DNA from: SHLQ01 sp964610745
Lineage (GTDB): Bacteria; Actinomycetota; Acidimicrobiia; Acidimicrobiales; SHLQ01
NCBI GenBank assembly: GCA_964610745.1
Contig: CAZSYL010000038.1
Location: 1 to 35,580 of the forward strand
Length of the DNA: 35,580 nt
Direction: 5' to 3'
Shown piece by piece: positions 7,068 through 15,305 of the stretch; the stretch's first letter is position 1, and each line of letters opens with the position of its first letter. The notes under the pieces were generated by a model. That model worked only from the letters and a program-made list of their open reading frames with translations. It had not been told where the DNA came from and searched no databases. A program made the translations under genes and the position numbers.

Positions 7068-8381
7068 ATGGATACATCAGTGAGCCGTCGGATCGATTTG
7101 GTCATCGGTCCATCGGGTGCCGGCAAGAGTAACTACATCGCAGAGATGGACCTCGACCCGGACGCGATCATCTTCGCCTACGAGCTCGCCGATCGGGAAC
7201 GAAACCCATTCGACGAGGTCCATACCGTTGTGCACTACAACTCGATTCGGCCATTTCAGCTCTCCTCGGAAGATTTGGATCGCCCCTTGGAGACAGACCC
7301 GGTCTTGAGCTCGATTTTGGGATCGGGAGCACAGGTCACGGCGACTGTTCTAGTCGCGTCCGCCTCTGTTCTGAGCAAGCGAGCAATCCTCCGCACGCTC
7401 GTCGAACCTGAGCTTCGCGACGCCACACCCAGCTACCCCAACGGTGAAATCCTCGACCTACTCAACAGGATCGATCTCGGTGAGCATTACGCGGCGCTCA
7501 TAGAGTTCTTGGCCTCACGAGGAGTTGAGACGACGCTGCTCGAGAGCAACGACGGTATCGCCCCACTCGGGGATGGCTCAGCCGAACTCGACCGGGCCCT
7601 GGCCGTGAAGCGATCGGATTACTCGGCTGAGGAGATCGACTTCGTGCTCGAGAAGTACCACTTCGAGTATCACAGTATCGAACTCCCTCATGGCCGTCGG
7701 ACCCCGGGCGCACTTCGCACCGATGACCTGCTTGAGAGCTTGGCACTCGCCGGGCGCAGCGTGCTCGATATCGGATGTGGTTATGGCTCAGCCTGTTACC
7801 GAGCCATCGATCACGGCGCGGCGTCGGCGAGCGGCACCGAGTTGAAACCACATCGATACGTCGGAGCCCTGGTGGTCAAGAACATTCTCGATTCGGACAT
7901 AACTATCCACGAGGCCGACGTATTCGGCGCACCGAGTGGGCAGCGTCACGATGTTGTCCTGCTGCTCAATGTCATCCACCACCTTCCCGAGCCCTTCAAA
8001 GCGTTGAACGTCATCTGTGATCTCGCTCTCGAGACATTTGTTGTCGAATTTCCAACGCTTGCCGACCCGAAGTTTCTTGCGACCCTTCCCGTTGGGACGA
8101 GGCTTGCGCCGGACCTACCACTCGTTGGTGTCAGCACCTCCGCGGAGGACCAGACGTTCGTCTTTAGTGTCGCTGCACTAGAGCGCTTTATGGCGGAGCA
8201 ACATCCCGAGTTCTCCGTGGAGATTCGAGCGTCCGCTATTGCCGAGTCGCGAAAGGTGATGGTGGCGACTCGCCAGGCCGCCACCACCACCGCTACCCCA
8301 ACCTCGGATGATCACACCCTTCGACGAATCAAAGATCGCACTCGACGTCGAATTGCTGGCCTGCGAGGCGGTAACGAATAG
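7068..8381 (+). CDS. P-loop kinase-like / SAM-methyltransferase fusion protein
   Basis: A 437-residue two-domain protein. Residues 8-165 form a P-loop NTPase module: hydrophobic strand IDLVIGPSGAGKS with the Walker A GPSGAGKS at 14-21, a second strand DAIIFAYEL, and VTATVLVASASVLSKRAILRTL, which resembles the strand and Arg-rich lid of small-molecule kinases. Residues 190-400 are a class I methyltransferase: YHSIELPHGRRTPG, motif I VLDIGCGYG at 232-240, and LLLNVIHHLPEPFKAL. The HSIELP-TPG lead-in resembles CmoB-type enzymes. The C-terminal tail is basic. The order suggests a substrate phosphorylated and then methylated, or an ATP-regulated methyltransferase; neither can be proved here. The last 53 bases overlap the convergent gene. 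Confidence 0.8.
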   Translation: MDTSVSRRIDLVIGPSGAGKSNYIAEMDLDPDAIIFAYELADRERNPFDEVHTVVHYNSIRPFQLSSEDLDRPLETDPVLSSILGSGAQVTATVLVASASVLSKRAILRTLVEPELRDATPSYPNGEILDLLNRIDLGEHYAALIEFLASRGVETTLLESNDGIAPLGDGSAELDRALAVKRSDYSAEEIDFVLEKYHFEYHSIELPHGRRTPGALRTDDLLESLALAGRSVLDIGCGYGSACYRAIDHGAASASGTELKPHRYVGALVVKNILDSDITIHEADVFGAPSGQRHDVVLLLNVIHHLPEPFKALNVICDLALETFVVEFPTLADPKFLATLPVGTRLAPDLPLVGVSTSAEDQTFVFSVAALERFMAEQHPEFSVEIRASAIAESRKVMVATRQAATTTATPTSDDHTLRRIKDRTRRRIAGLRGGNE

Positions 8382-10800
8382 CGTGCGTCGCTCCGTCATT
8401 TTCAACGGTGAACGCCGTGTCTGAAGTGGTGGCTCGCCACGAGCCATTGGTCCGTACCTGATAGTTGTTCGATCCAGCGTCGGTCCAGGTAAGTACGACG
8501 GTGTCACCATCGGGAGTCGCTGAGCAAACAACCAGCGGCGCATCGACCGAGACGGAGCCGCAATTAGCGTCGACGCGATTGCCATCGACGAATCCCCGGA
8601 GCGCGTAGGCGTTGTCGCCGATTGGCGCATCGGTGTTGAAGCTGGTGGGTCCTGGGCCGACCTCGCCGACAAAGTTGCCATTTGCAAAGATCGACACGCG
8701 GCTCCAGCCAGCGTCGTTCCAGGCAATGCTGACCGAGCCATCATTGGCCAGAGTCGCCGAACACGTCAGCCCGGGAATGTCGACGATGATCTCGGGTGTG
8801 CAGGTCGACTCGAAGGACTGACCGTCGATGAACGCCCGCACCGCGTAGGTCGTTGAACCAAACTCGGCGTCCGTATTGAACGTTGTTGGCGCAGTAGCGT
8901 CCGCGAGGAATTGACCGTTAGCTCGGATGGTCACTCGACCCCAATCCTCGTCGTTCCATGAAATGGTGACGTCATCGTTGTTGTTCAGCACCGCAGTGCA
9001 GGACAACGTTGGAAGCGCAGTGGCGACCGACCCGCAGGCGTCAACAAACGACAGCCCGTTGCGGTTGTAACGGAGCTCGTAGACGAGGGTGTCTCCCCGT
9101 GGAGCGTCGGAATCCACATACTGCGTCTGGTTTCCGTCGACGGACCCGTCGAAGCTCCCGTTTGTCGCAACGTTCCACTGGTTTACGCTGCCGATGTTTG
9201 TCCAACTCACGACGGGTGTGCCCGAGTCGTCCAGCGTCACCGAACAACCAGTGTCACCAGAGTTCGGAGCGTTGTCGAACAACGCGCTTCGCCCGACGTT
9301 GAAATCGTTGATCCGGGCGCTGTCTTGGCCAAGAAGAAGCCCTCGTTCGATAGCGGTCAGTTCGAGGACACCAAGGTCAGCATCTGACCTTGGGACGAAA
9401 TTCGGGTTCGCGAAACCAGTGTTCGCGTCGAGCACGCCGATCTGGCCAACGGGGAAGACATAGCCGGGTTCGAAGAGATCCTGTCGGAATCTGACGCCAC
9501 CAGGGCTGGTGTCATCGGGATCGGCGATATAGGTCTGTTCTGAGAAGTCGACCGAGGCACGCTGAACACCGGGGTACGGAGAAGGAGCCGAGTCGTTTAC
9601 GAGGAAGCGGAAGTGGCCGCCGATGTAGATGTCGTCACCGTCGACTTCGACCGAAAACACCGAGTCAAAGGCGCGTGCAACCCAGTCCGGACGAACAGCC
9701 GCGTCTTGCACCGGGAATCGGACAACGGTGTCGCACTGGACGCCGCTGTCGGCGCCCTGGTGGCTGACGACTAACCAATCGCCTTGAAAGTCGAGATCAC
9801 GAATCTGAACGCCGCGTCCGCTGCACTGAAGGGCGTGGTAGAAGGACTGGACGGGTTCGTCAGGGTCTGGATGAAGGGCTCGGAACTCGGTCAATGAGTG
9901 AGCGTTACCCCCGTTCCCGGTCGCGATAACCGCCAGGCCGGCTGCATCGTGAGTGGTACCTGTGGTCCGATCGAGGATTGCCGCGCCACGGTGGGCAACC
10001 ACGAGGCGGTCGCCGATCACATCGATTCGCGCAACACCAAAGGTGTCGGTCAGCAAGTCGTCACTCGCAGTGCCGGTTCGCTGAGTGCTATCTCCATTCG
10101 CGTCGAGTGGGCGTCCGATCGAGTCAATCGAGTCGTACCTGAAGGACTCGTCGAAGGCTCCCGTCGTCGCGTCAAAGCGTGCAATGCCGCCTACCGGTTG
10201 GACGATTGGCGGCCGGTTGACAGCAAGGTCGAAGACCTCGTCGAAGTTGCCTGCGACGTAGAGCTGGTTTCCAGCACCCAGCGCCAGGCTGAGGACCTGA
10301 GCATCCACTCCACCGAGCGAGAAGGTGCGGTCGAGACGTCCATTTTCAAGGTCGAGAAGCGCAACGCGGTTGCGGATGCGGGTCTGGCCGTCCGATCCGT
10401 CATCGATGGTTGTGAAGCGCCCGCCGATGTAGAGGCTCTCTCCATCTGGGGTTGGTTCGATGTCACGCACGATGATGTCGCCACCCCCCGAGCTGATGAT
10501 CGGGCGGAAATCCTCGAGGAAGCGACCAGAATCAAGGTCGTACGCAAAGATGCCCGCCTGGTTGACGATTGCGCCACCTCGCTCGACTTGGACCTGGGTG
10601 AAGTTGCCGCCGACGACCACGGCGCTGCCGACCTGTTCGACCGCCCATACCTGTCCGTCGAGAGCGATGGGGACATCGCGGCGAACCTCCTCGGTAACGA
10701 TCGCCCCCACAATCTGGGGGTATGCAAAGACGACTGCGCCGATGAAAGTCAGCAGCATTATTGCAAGGGCACGAGGCGAAAGACTGCGCAGAACGGTCAA
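8329..10800 (-). CDS. Large secreted beta-propeller protein with four Cys-paired C-terminal domains
   Basis: An 823-residue exported protein of unknown role. Residues 1-35 form a signal peptide or anchor (LAIMLLTFIGAVVFAYPQIVGA). From about 40 to 510 it repeats the pattern VAxxGGxFTxV...IARFDATTGAFD (for example VVVGGNFTQVQVERGG, LYIGGRFTTIDDG, LYVAGNFDEVF, IYIGGHFRFLV), typical of delta-60/beta-propeller repeats. From about 515 to the end there are four FN3-like domains starting near 517, 597, 676 and 755. Each has a first-strand Cys, a WxDxGxxxxxVxxNGxF-like core and a later Cys, suggesting one disulfide each. The start is TTG at 10800, chosen because GGAG lies five bases upstream and the signal sequence begins there. 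A surface or adhesion role is plausible. Confidence 0.85.
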   Translation of the reverse strand: MTVLRSLSPRALAIMLLTFIGAVVFAYPQIVGAIVTEEVRRDVPIALDGQVWAVEQVGSAVVVGGNFTQVQVERGGAIVNQAGIFAYDLDSGRFLEDFRPIISSGGGDIIVRDIEPTPDGESLYIGGRFTTIDDGSDGQTRIRNRVALLDLENGRLDRTFSLGGVDAQVLSLALGAGNQLYVAGNFDEVFDLAVNRPPIVQPVGGIARFDATTGAFDESFRYDSIDSIGRPLDANGDSTQRTGTASDDLLTDTFGVARIDVIGDRLVVAHRGAAILDRTTGTTHDAAGLAVIATGNGGNAHSLTEFRALHPDPDEPVQSFYHALQCSGRGVQIRDLDFQGDWLVVSHQGADSGVQCDTVVRFPVQDAAVRPDWVARAFDSVFSVEVDGDDIYIGGHFRFLVNDSAPSPYPGVQRASVDFSEQTYIADPDDTSPGGVRFRQDLFEPGYVFPVGQIGVLDANTGFANPNFVPRSDADLGVLELTAIERGLLLGQDSARINDFNVGRSALFDNAPNSGDTGCSVTLDDSGTPVVSWTNIGSVNQWNVATNGSFDGSVDGNQTQYVDSDAPRGDTLVYELRYNRNGLSFVDACGSVATALPTLSCTAVLNNNDDVTISWNDEDWGRVTIRANGQFLADATAPTTFNTDAEFGSTTYAVRAFIDGQSFESTCTPEIIVDIPGLTCSATLANDGSVSIAWNDAGWSRVSIFANGNFVGEVGPGPTSFNTDAPIGDNAYALRGFVDGNRVDANCGSVSVDAPLVVCSATPDGDTVVLTWTDAGSNNYQVRTNGSWRATTSDTAFTVENDGATHAIRYRLAGQQFDVECDL

Positions 10801-10889
10801 CGTATCTCCAAATCATGGCGCCACGCACGGTGTGGGCGTCGCAGCCACCCAATATCACACAGAGTGACCATCAATGACAAATGGGAGAT

Positions 10890-10902
10890 CACGAAATTCG
10901 TG
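10890..10902. promoter_or_regulatory. 13-bp palindrome, possible operator between divergent genes
   Basis: CACGAAATTCGTG has perfect six-base arms around a central A. It lies in the 258-bp region between the divergent propeller gene (start 10800) and tkt (start 11059). The rest of that region shows only a possible tkt -10 (TAGAGT at 11001) and a good Shine-Dalgarno before tkt. The binding protein is unknown. Confidence 0.3.
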
Positions 10903-11058
10903 GTGAAGGCTGGCACATCCCGACGTGGCCCGCTGGAGAACAGAAATCACCGTCGATTATCGAGGTGAGTGAATACCACGCTCTCTGTCGCGGTTTCTCG
11001 TAGAGTCAGTAGCGGATGGGGCCGATCGGTGGCCGCCTTCCTAGGTAGGAGACGAATA

Positions 11059-13026
11059 ATGACTCAGTTCGACGCGGCGTTGGATGCCAAGACCATTGCA
11101 ACGATGCGAGGCATTGCAATGGATGGTCCTCACAAGGCTCGCTCAGGACACCAGGGCACGGCAATGTCGCTGGCGCCGCTCGCTCATGTTCTTTGGAGCC
11201 GTGTCATGAAGTTCGATGCGGCCGATCCCGAATGGTTCGATCGGGATCGTTTCATCCTGTCGCCGGGCCACGCGTCGATCATGGTTTACACCTTGCTTCA
11301 CCTGTATGGCTTTGGCGTCGAACGAGAAGACCTCATGGAGTTCCGCCAGTGGGATTCACTCACTCCAGGACACCCCGAACTAGGTCACACCGCTGGCGTC
11401 GAAGTGACAACCGGTCCACTCGGAGCGGGTTTCTCGAACGGCGTCGGCCTGGCAATCGCCGAGGAGAGTCTTCGAGCACGCCTCGGCGCGGACGTTTGTG
11501 ACCATTACACCTACGGGATCTGCTCGGACGGCGATATGGAGGAAGGCATCAGCCATGAGGCAGCCTCACTCGCAGGTCACCTCGGGCTCGGCCGTCTGAT
11601 CTTCATCTACGACGACAACAAGATCTCGATCGATGGTCGAACAGACCTCGCATTCAGTGACGACACCGCTACCCGGTTCCGGGCCTATGGCTGGGACGTC
11701 CAGGAAGTCGGCGAAATCGGCGAAGACCTCGATGCTCTAGAAGCAGCGATCAACGCCGCCAAGACAGTGACCGACAAGCCCTCGATGATCGTGCTCAAGA
11801 CCAAGGTCGCCTTCCCCGCGCCTGACTCAACCGATGATTATCACGCCCACGGGTACTCGATCTTTGACGAAGAGATCGCAGCTACCAAGGAAATTCTCGG
11901 CTTGCCTGCCGACGAAACCTTCTACATCGACGATGACGTGCTCGCGGCGTGCAGGGAATCGGGTATTCGAAGCAGAAGTGAACAGGTCGCGTGGCAGTCC
12001 CGCGTCGATGACTACAGCGGGGACCGCGCTGAACTTGACGCGCTACTCAACACTCAACCGCTCGATGGTTGGGAAGACGCGTTGCCGACATGGGAGCTCG
12101 GAGACAGTGTTGCAACACGTAAGGCCTCTGGAGCCATTGTCGAGGTTCTTGCTCAGCAGATGCCATCGCTGATCGGTGGTGGCGCTGACCTGACAGGAAA
12201 CACCGGAACCACCATTTCAGACCTTGGAGTATTTTCCTCTGATGACCGAGCTGGCCGCCAGCTCTACTACGGCATTCGCGAGCACGGCATGGGCGGAGCC
12301 ATGGTCGGTATGGCTGCACACGGCGGGATCTTCCCCATCGGCGGCACCTTCTTCGTCTTCTCCGATTACATGCGGCCACCGGTGCGCCTGGCGGCGCTAT
12401 CGAAGCTTCCGATGGTGTTTAGCTGGACGCACGATTCGGTCGGCGTCGGCGAGGACGGTCCCACCCATCAGCCGATCGAACATGTCGCGTCTTTTCGGGC
12501 CATGCCTGGTCTCGACGTCTGGCGTCCCGCGGATGCTAATGAAACAGCAACAGCATGGACTGCGGCGATCCAATCCGATCGCCCAACCGCAATGATCCTG
12601 AGTCGTCAGGGGGTGCCGGTGCTAGACACGGCCAATTCCCGCGAGTCCGTTCTTCGAGGCGGGTATGTCCTCGTCGATACCGACGGAGATCCCGACGTGG
12701 TTCTCCTCAGCGCTGGTTCTGAGGTGCAGCACTGTGTTGGTGCCGCCGAGGTTCTCAAACAAGATGGCATCGCCGCTCGGGTTGTGTCCCTTCCTTCATG
12801 GGATGTGTTCGAACGCCAAGACGCTGCGTATCGAGAGTCGGTCATTCCAAAGGGCCTTCCCGCCGTCTCCATCGAAGCGGGTACTACATTTGGCTGGGAA
12901 AGGTATGCAGATACCACGCTCGGAATTGATCGCTTCGGCGCATCTGCGCCTGGTGATGTTGTAATGGAAAAGCTCGGAATGACCTCGGATGCCGTTGTGG
13001 CCGCCGTTCGTGAGCGGCTCGGCTAG
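11059..13026 (+). CDS. tkt: Transketolase
   Basis: A 655-residue thiamine-diphosphate enzyme that moves two-carbon units between pentose phosphate and glycolytic sugars. Visible signatures are HKARSGHQGTAMSLAPLAH near the start, LSPGHASIMVY, the TGPLGAGFSNGVGLAIAEE turn, the ThDP/Mg motif GICSDGDMEEGISHEAASLA continuing to IYDDNKISIDG, and in the pyrimidine domain YGIREHGMGGAMVGMAAHGG and HDSVGVGEDGPTHQPIEH. The length matches full transketolases. I chose ATG 11059 because an AGGAG Shine-Dalgarno lies about eight bases upstream; codons further upstream code for nothing family-like. It is followed by transaldolase 43 bases later, so the two probably form an operon of the non-oxidative pentose phosphate pathway. 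Confidence 0.95.
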   Translation: MTQFDAALDAKTIATMRGIAMDGPHKARSGHQGTAMSLAPLAHVLWSRVMKFDAADPEWFDRDRFILSPGHASIMVYTLLHLYGFGVEREDLMEFRQWDSLTPGHPELGHTAGVEVTTGPLGAGFSNGVGLAIAEESLRARLGADVCDHYTYGICSDGDMEEGISHEAASLAGHLGLGRLIFIYDDNKISIDGRTDLAFSDDTATRFRAYGWDVQEVGEIGEDLDALEAAINAAKTVTDKPSMIVLKTKVAFPAPDSTDDYHAHGYSIFDEEIAATKEILGLPADETFYIDDDVLAACRESGIRSRSEQVAWQSRVDDYSGDRAELDALLNTQPLDGWEDALPTWELGDSVATRKASGAIVEVLAQQMPSLIGGGADLTGNTGTTISDLGVFSSDDRAGRQLYYGIREHGMGGAMVGMAAHGGIFPIGGTFFVFSDYMRPPVRLAALSKLPMVFSWTHDSVGVGEDGPTHQPIEHVASFRAMPGLDVWRPADANETATAWTAAIQSDRPTAMILSRQGVPVLDTANSRESVLRGGYVLVDTDGDPDVVLLSAGSEVQHCVGAAEVLKQDGIAARVVSLPSWDVFERQDAAYRESVIPKGLPAVSIEAGTTFGWERYADTTLGIDRFGASAPGDVVMEKLGMTSDAVVAAVRERLG

Positions 13027-13069
13027 TCGAGCCTCGCTGCCACCCAAGTCGAATAGAACAGGAACAGAA

Positions 13070-14164
13070 ATGACCAAAACAAACCTCCACCAGAAGTACG
13101 ACGAGCATCAGCAAAGCCCATGGCTCGACAACTTGCGTCGCGGTTGGATCCACGATGGCGAACTCCAGAAGTGGCTCGATGCTGGCGTACGTGGCATCAC
13201 GTCGAACCCGAGCATCTTTCAAAAGGCCATCGAAGGCTCAGAGGATTACACCGAGCAGTTCAGCGCTCTGCTCGCCGAGGGAAAGTCAATCGAAGAGGCG
13301 TACTGGGGTCTCGTTGTCACCGACATCGAAGACGCACTGAAGCTCACTCGCCCGCTCTATGACGAAAGCGACCGCATCGACGGCTACGTGTCGGTCGAGG
13401 TTGATCCTCGCCTCGCACGCGATCAGGCCGGCACCGAAGCTGCTGCTCGAGGCCTCTGGGACACCATCGATGAGCCGAACGTGTACATCAAGGTTCCAGC
13501 TACTGCCGAAGGTGTTCCGGCAATCGAGAACATGATCGCCGAAAAGCGCAGCATCAACGTCACGTTGCTGTTCTCCGTCGAGCGCTACCGCGAAGTTATG
13601 GAGGCCTACATTGCTGGCCTCGAGCGTGCCGAAGGCGATCTCTCGGCAATCTCCAGCGTGGCATCGTTCTTCATCAGCCGAGTCGACGTGGAAATCGACA
13701 AGCGTCTCGACGCTATTGGCACTCCAGAGGCGCTTGCGCTGAAGGGTAAGGCAGCTGTGGCAAACGGCAAGCTCGCCTACGAAGCATTTCGTGAGGTCTT
13801 TAGTGGTCCTCGCTGGGATGCACTCGTCGAACGCGGTGCTCAGCTTCAGCGCCCGCTGTGGGCATCGACCGGTACAAAGAACCCCGACTACCCGGACACG
13901 CTGTACGTCGATCAGCTGATCGGTCCTGACACGGTCAACACGATCCCTGACGTCACGCTTGCGCACTTCATCGACCACGGAACGGTCGCACGCACACTCG
14001 ATGTCGGCGTCGATGAGGCCCATGCGACCATGGAAGCGGTCGCAGCGCAGGGAATCGACATGGCTGAGGTTGCTCAACAACTCGAGGACGAAGGTGTCGC
14101 TTCGTTCGAGACGGCGTTCGACAGCCTCATCGCATCGCTGACCGCAAAGGCCGAGACGCTGTAA
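13070..14164 (+). CDS. tal: Transaldolase
   Basis: A 364-residue class I aldolase that transfers a dihydroxyacetone unit from sedoheptulose 7-phosphate to glyceraldehyde 3-phosphate. Key segments are SPWLDNLRRGWIHDGELQKW, then GVRGITSNPSIFQKAI, the Schiff-base region VYIKVPATAEGVPAI with its catalytic Lys in YIKVPAT, SINVTLLFSVERY, SSVASFFISRVD, and LWASTGTKNPDYPDTLYV. Length and motifs match the longer actinobacterial/cyanobacterial Tal group. The ATG at 13070 has AGGA nine bases upstream. The end lacks a U-tract terminator, but a strong hairpin follows at 14218-14241. Confidence 0.95.
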   Translation: MTKTNLHQKYDEHQQSPWLDNLRRGWIHDGELQKWLDAGVRGITSNPSIFQKAIEGSEDYTEQFSALLAEGKSIEEAYWGLVVTDIEDALKLTRPLYDESDRIDGYVSVEVDPRLARDQAGTEAAARGLWDTIDEPNVYIKVPATAEGVPAIENMIAEKRSINVTLLFSVERYREVMEAYIAGLERAEGDLSAISSVASFFISRVDVEIDKRLDAIGTPEALALKGKAAVANGKLAYEAFREVFSGPRWDALVERGAQLQRPLWASTGTKNPDYPDTLYVDQLIGPDTVNTIPDVTLAHFIDHGTVARTLDVGVDEAHATMEAVAAQGIDMAEVAQQLEDEGVASFETAFDSLIASLTAKAETL

Positions 14165-14217
14165 AACGGGATCACCGAATAGGGCTTCGTCCCAACCGTA
14201 TCTGGGACTGCTTGCTG

Positions 14218-14241
14218 CCCGTCGAGCTCCGGCTCGGCGGG
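14218..14241 (+). terminator. GC-rich hairpin after tal
   Basis: A ten-base stem, CCCGTCGAGC with GCTCGGCGGG (one G-U wobble), closes a TCCG tetraloop. No U tract follows, so it may be a U-less actinobacterial terminator for tkt-tal or a regulatory hairpin. It ends one base before the -10 box of the next gene. Confidence 0.5.
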
Positions 14242-14247
14242 TAGTGT
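14242..14247 (+). promoter_or_regulatory. Probable -10 box (TAGTGT) for the LLM oxidoreductase gene
   Basis: TAGTGT is followed by six bases and the ATG at 14254, leaderless spacing with no Shine-Dalgarno. It suggests the gene is transcribed separately from tkt-tal. Confidence 0.45.
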
Positions 14248-14253
14248 CGCGTC

Positions 14254-15117
14254 ATGAGCCGGTTTGGAGCGATGCTGAAACGAGAAGTCCCGCCCTCGGA
14301 GTTGATCGCTCACGCGAGGCGCCACCAGGCACATTTCGACGAGCTGTGGATTGTTGAAGACCTCCCCTTCGCTGGAGGCATTAGCCAGGCCGCAGCTGTG
14401 CTTGCGAGCACCGAGGACGTCGCGGTCGGCCATGGCATTGCTCCAGCACCATTTCGCAACTCTGCGTGCCTGGCAATGGAATGGGCCACGCTTGCGGAGA
14501 TGTTCCCAGACCGTTTCATCGCAGGGCTTGGTCACGGGGTTCAGTCGTGGATGGGTGATATCGGTGCCCGCCCAGCTTCACCGCTGACGCTTCTGAAGGA
14601 AACTCATGAAGCTGTTGTCGGGCTACTCGCCGGTGAGCGGGTCGACATGGCCGGAGAGTACGTCACGGTCAGCGATCGGCAGCTCGAGTTTGCGCCCGCA
14701 TTGCCACCGGCTGTCTCGCTCGGTGTTCTTGGGCCCCGTTCGCTCGAACTATCCGGAGCGATTGCCGCGGGCACGATACTTCCGGAGGGTCACGGTCCTG
14801 AGCAGGTGTCAGCAGCCCGAGTGCATATCGCGACTGGGGCATCGCGGACTGGGCGGAAGGTCGAAGACCACCACCTGACCGTCTTTGCGTCGTTTCACGT
14901 AGGTGGCCCGGACACGATGGCGCCGAGAAACCCTGAGGCGCCAACGATGTGGGAGGCAATTGGTGGGGACGCGGACACCGTCGCGACCAAGTTGGCAGGC
15001 CTCGTCGACGCTGGGGTCGAATCGATTGTGTTGGTAGCCCTCGGTCTCGATATCGACGCTCAGCTCGACCTCGCAGCAACCGAAATCCTCCCCGCCCTCC
15101 GCGCCAAATCCTCCTAA
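14254..15117 (+). CDS. Luciferase-like (LLM) oxidoreductase, probably F420-dependent
   Basis: A 287-residue TIM-barrel flavin/F420 oxidoreductase. Supporting segments are DELWIVEDLPFAGGISQAAAVLA, VAVGHGIAPAPFRN, the MFPDRFIAGLGHGVQSWM loop, and LLKETHEAVVGLLAGERV, all in the order of actinobacterial F420-dependent LLM enzymes. F420 rather than FMN is inferred from this subfamily pattern and from the adjacent fbiC operon. It is shorter than F420-dependent glucose-6-phosphate dehydrogenase and lacks that enzyme's opening motifs, so the position beside tkt-tal should not be read as an Fgd. The substrate is unknown. The stop codon runs directly into a palindromic tandem repeat. Confidence 0.87.
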   Translation: MSRFGAMLKREVPPSELIAHARRHQAHFDELWIVEDLPFAGGISQAAAVLASTEDVAVGHGIAPAPFRNSACLAMEWATLAEMFPDRFIAGLGHGVQSWMGDIGARPASPLTLLKETHEAVVGLLAGERVDMAGEYVTVSDRQLEFAPALPPAVSLGVLGPRSLELSGAIAAGTILPEGHGPEQVSAARVHIATGASRTGRKVEDHHLTVFASFHVGGPDTMAPRNPEAPTMWEAIGGDADTVATKLAGLVDAGVESIVLVALGLDIDAQLDLAATEILPALRAKSS

Positions 15118-15180
15118 GGGGTCAGACCCCTTTCGGGCCAAAGGGGTCAGACCCCTTTCGGGCTAAAGGGGTCAGACCCC
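15116..15180. repeat. 25-bp tandem repeat of a GGGGTCAGACCCC palindrome (three copies)
   Basis: The core GGGGTCAGACCCC occurs at 15118-15130, 15143-15155 and 15168-15180, exactly 25 bases apart. In the middle copy the dyad extends to AAAGGGG/CCCCTTT. The linker TTTCGGGC(C/T) is nearly identical between copies. A looser relative, GGGGT-GCG-ACCCC, is at 15235-15247. The array begins within the stop codon of the LLM gene. Each dyad could form a hairpin followed by a short T run, so it may also terminate transcription. Similar palindromes elsewhere are REP-like elements. Confidence 0.8.
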
Positions 15181-15277
15181 AACGACGTGGGAACGGCGTA
15201 GGCGTTGAAAAATCAACGGATTGGTCGGGTAGATGGGGTGCGACCCCTTCGCGTTTCGGGATAGTCGGTTGCTGTTT

Positions 15278-15290
15278 GCAAGTTACTTGC
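15278..15290. promoter_or_regulatory. Probable operator (GCAAGTTACTTGC) upstream of hxlR
   Basis: Perfect six-base arms GCAAGT/ACTTGC flank a central T. The palindrome lies directly before the -10 box at 15293-15298, in the -35/-10 spacer of a TTGCTG(15269)-18-TACGGT promoter. That is where a repressor would block RNA polymerase, so autoregulation by the HxlR protein is the simplest reading. Confidence 0.5.
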
Positions 15291-15292
15291 GC

Positions 15293-15298
15293 TACGGT
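15293..15298 (+). promoter_or_regulatory. Probable -10 box (TACGGT) of the hxlR-fbiC operon
   Basis: TACGGT ends seven bases before the GTG at 15306, which opens a short ORF ending on the hxlR start. The same TACGGT box precedes the zinc-ribbon gene at 25424. Confidence 0.4.
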
Positions 15299-15305
15299 GC
15301 GATCC

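Noticed and set aside
9898..10968. A 356-residue plus-strand ORF antisense to the propeller gene
   Set aside because: It lies wholly opposite a gene with clear domains, has no recognisable motif and no ribosome site or -10 box at its start. It reflects GC-rich codon bias.
14254..15117. F420-dependent glucose-6-phosphate dehydrogenase, suggested by position next to tkt-tal
   Set aside because: At 287 residues it is shorter than Fgd and lacks its opening motifs, so only the LLM family call is supported.
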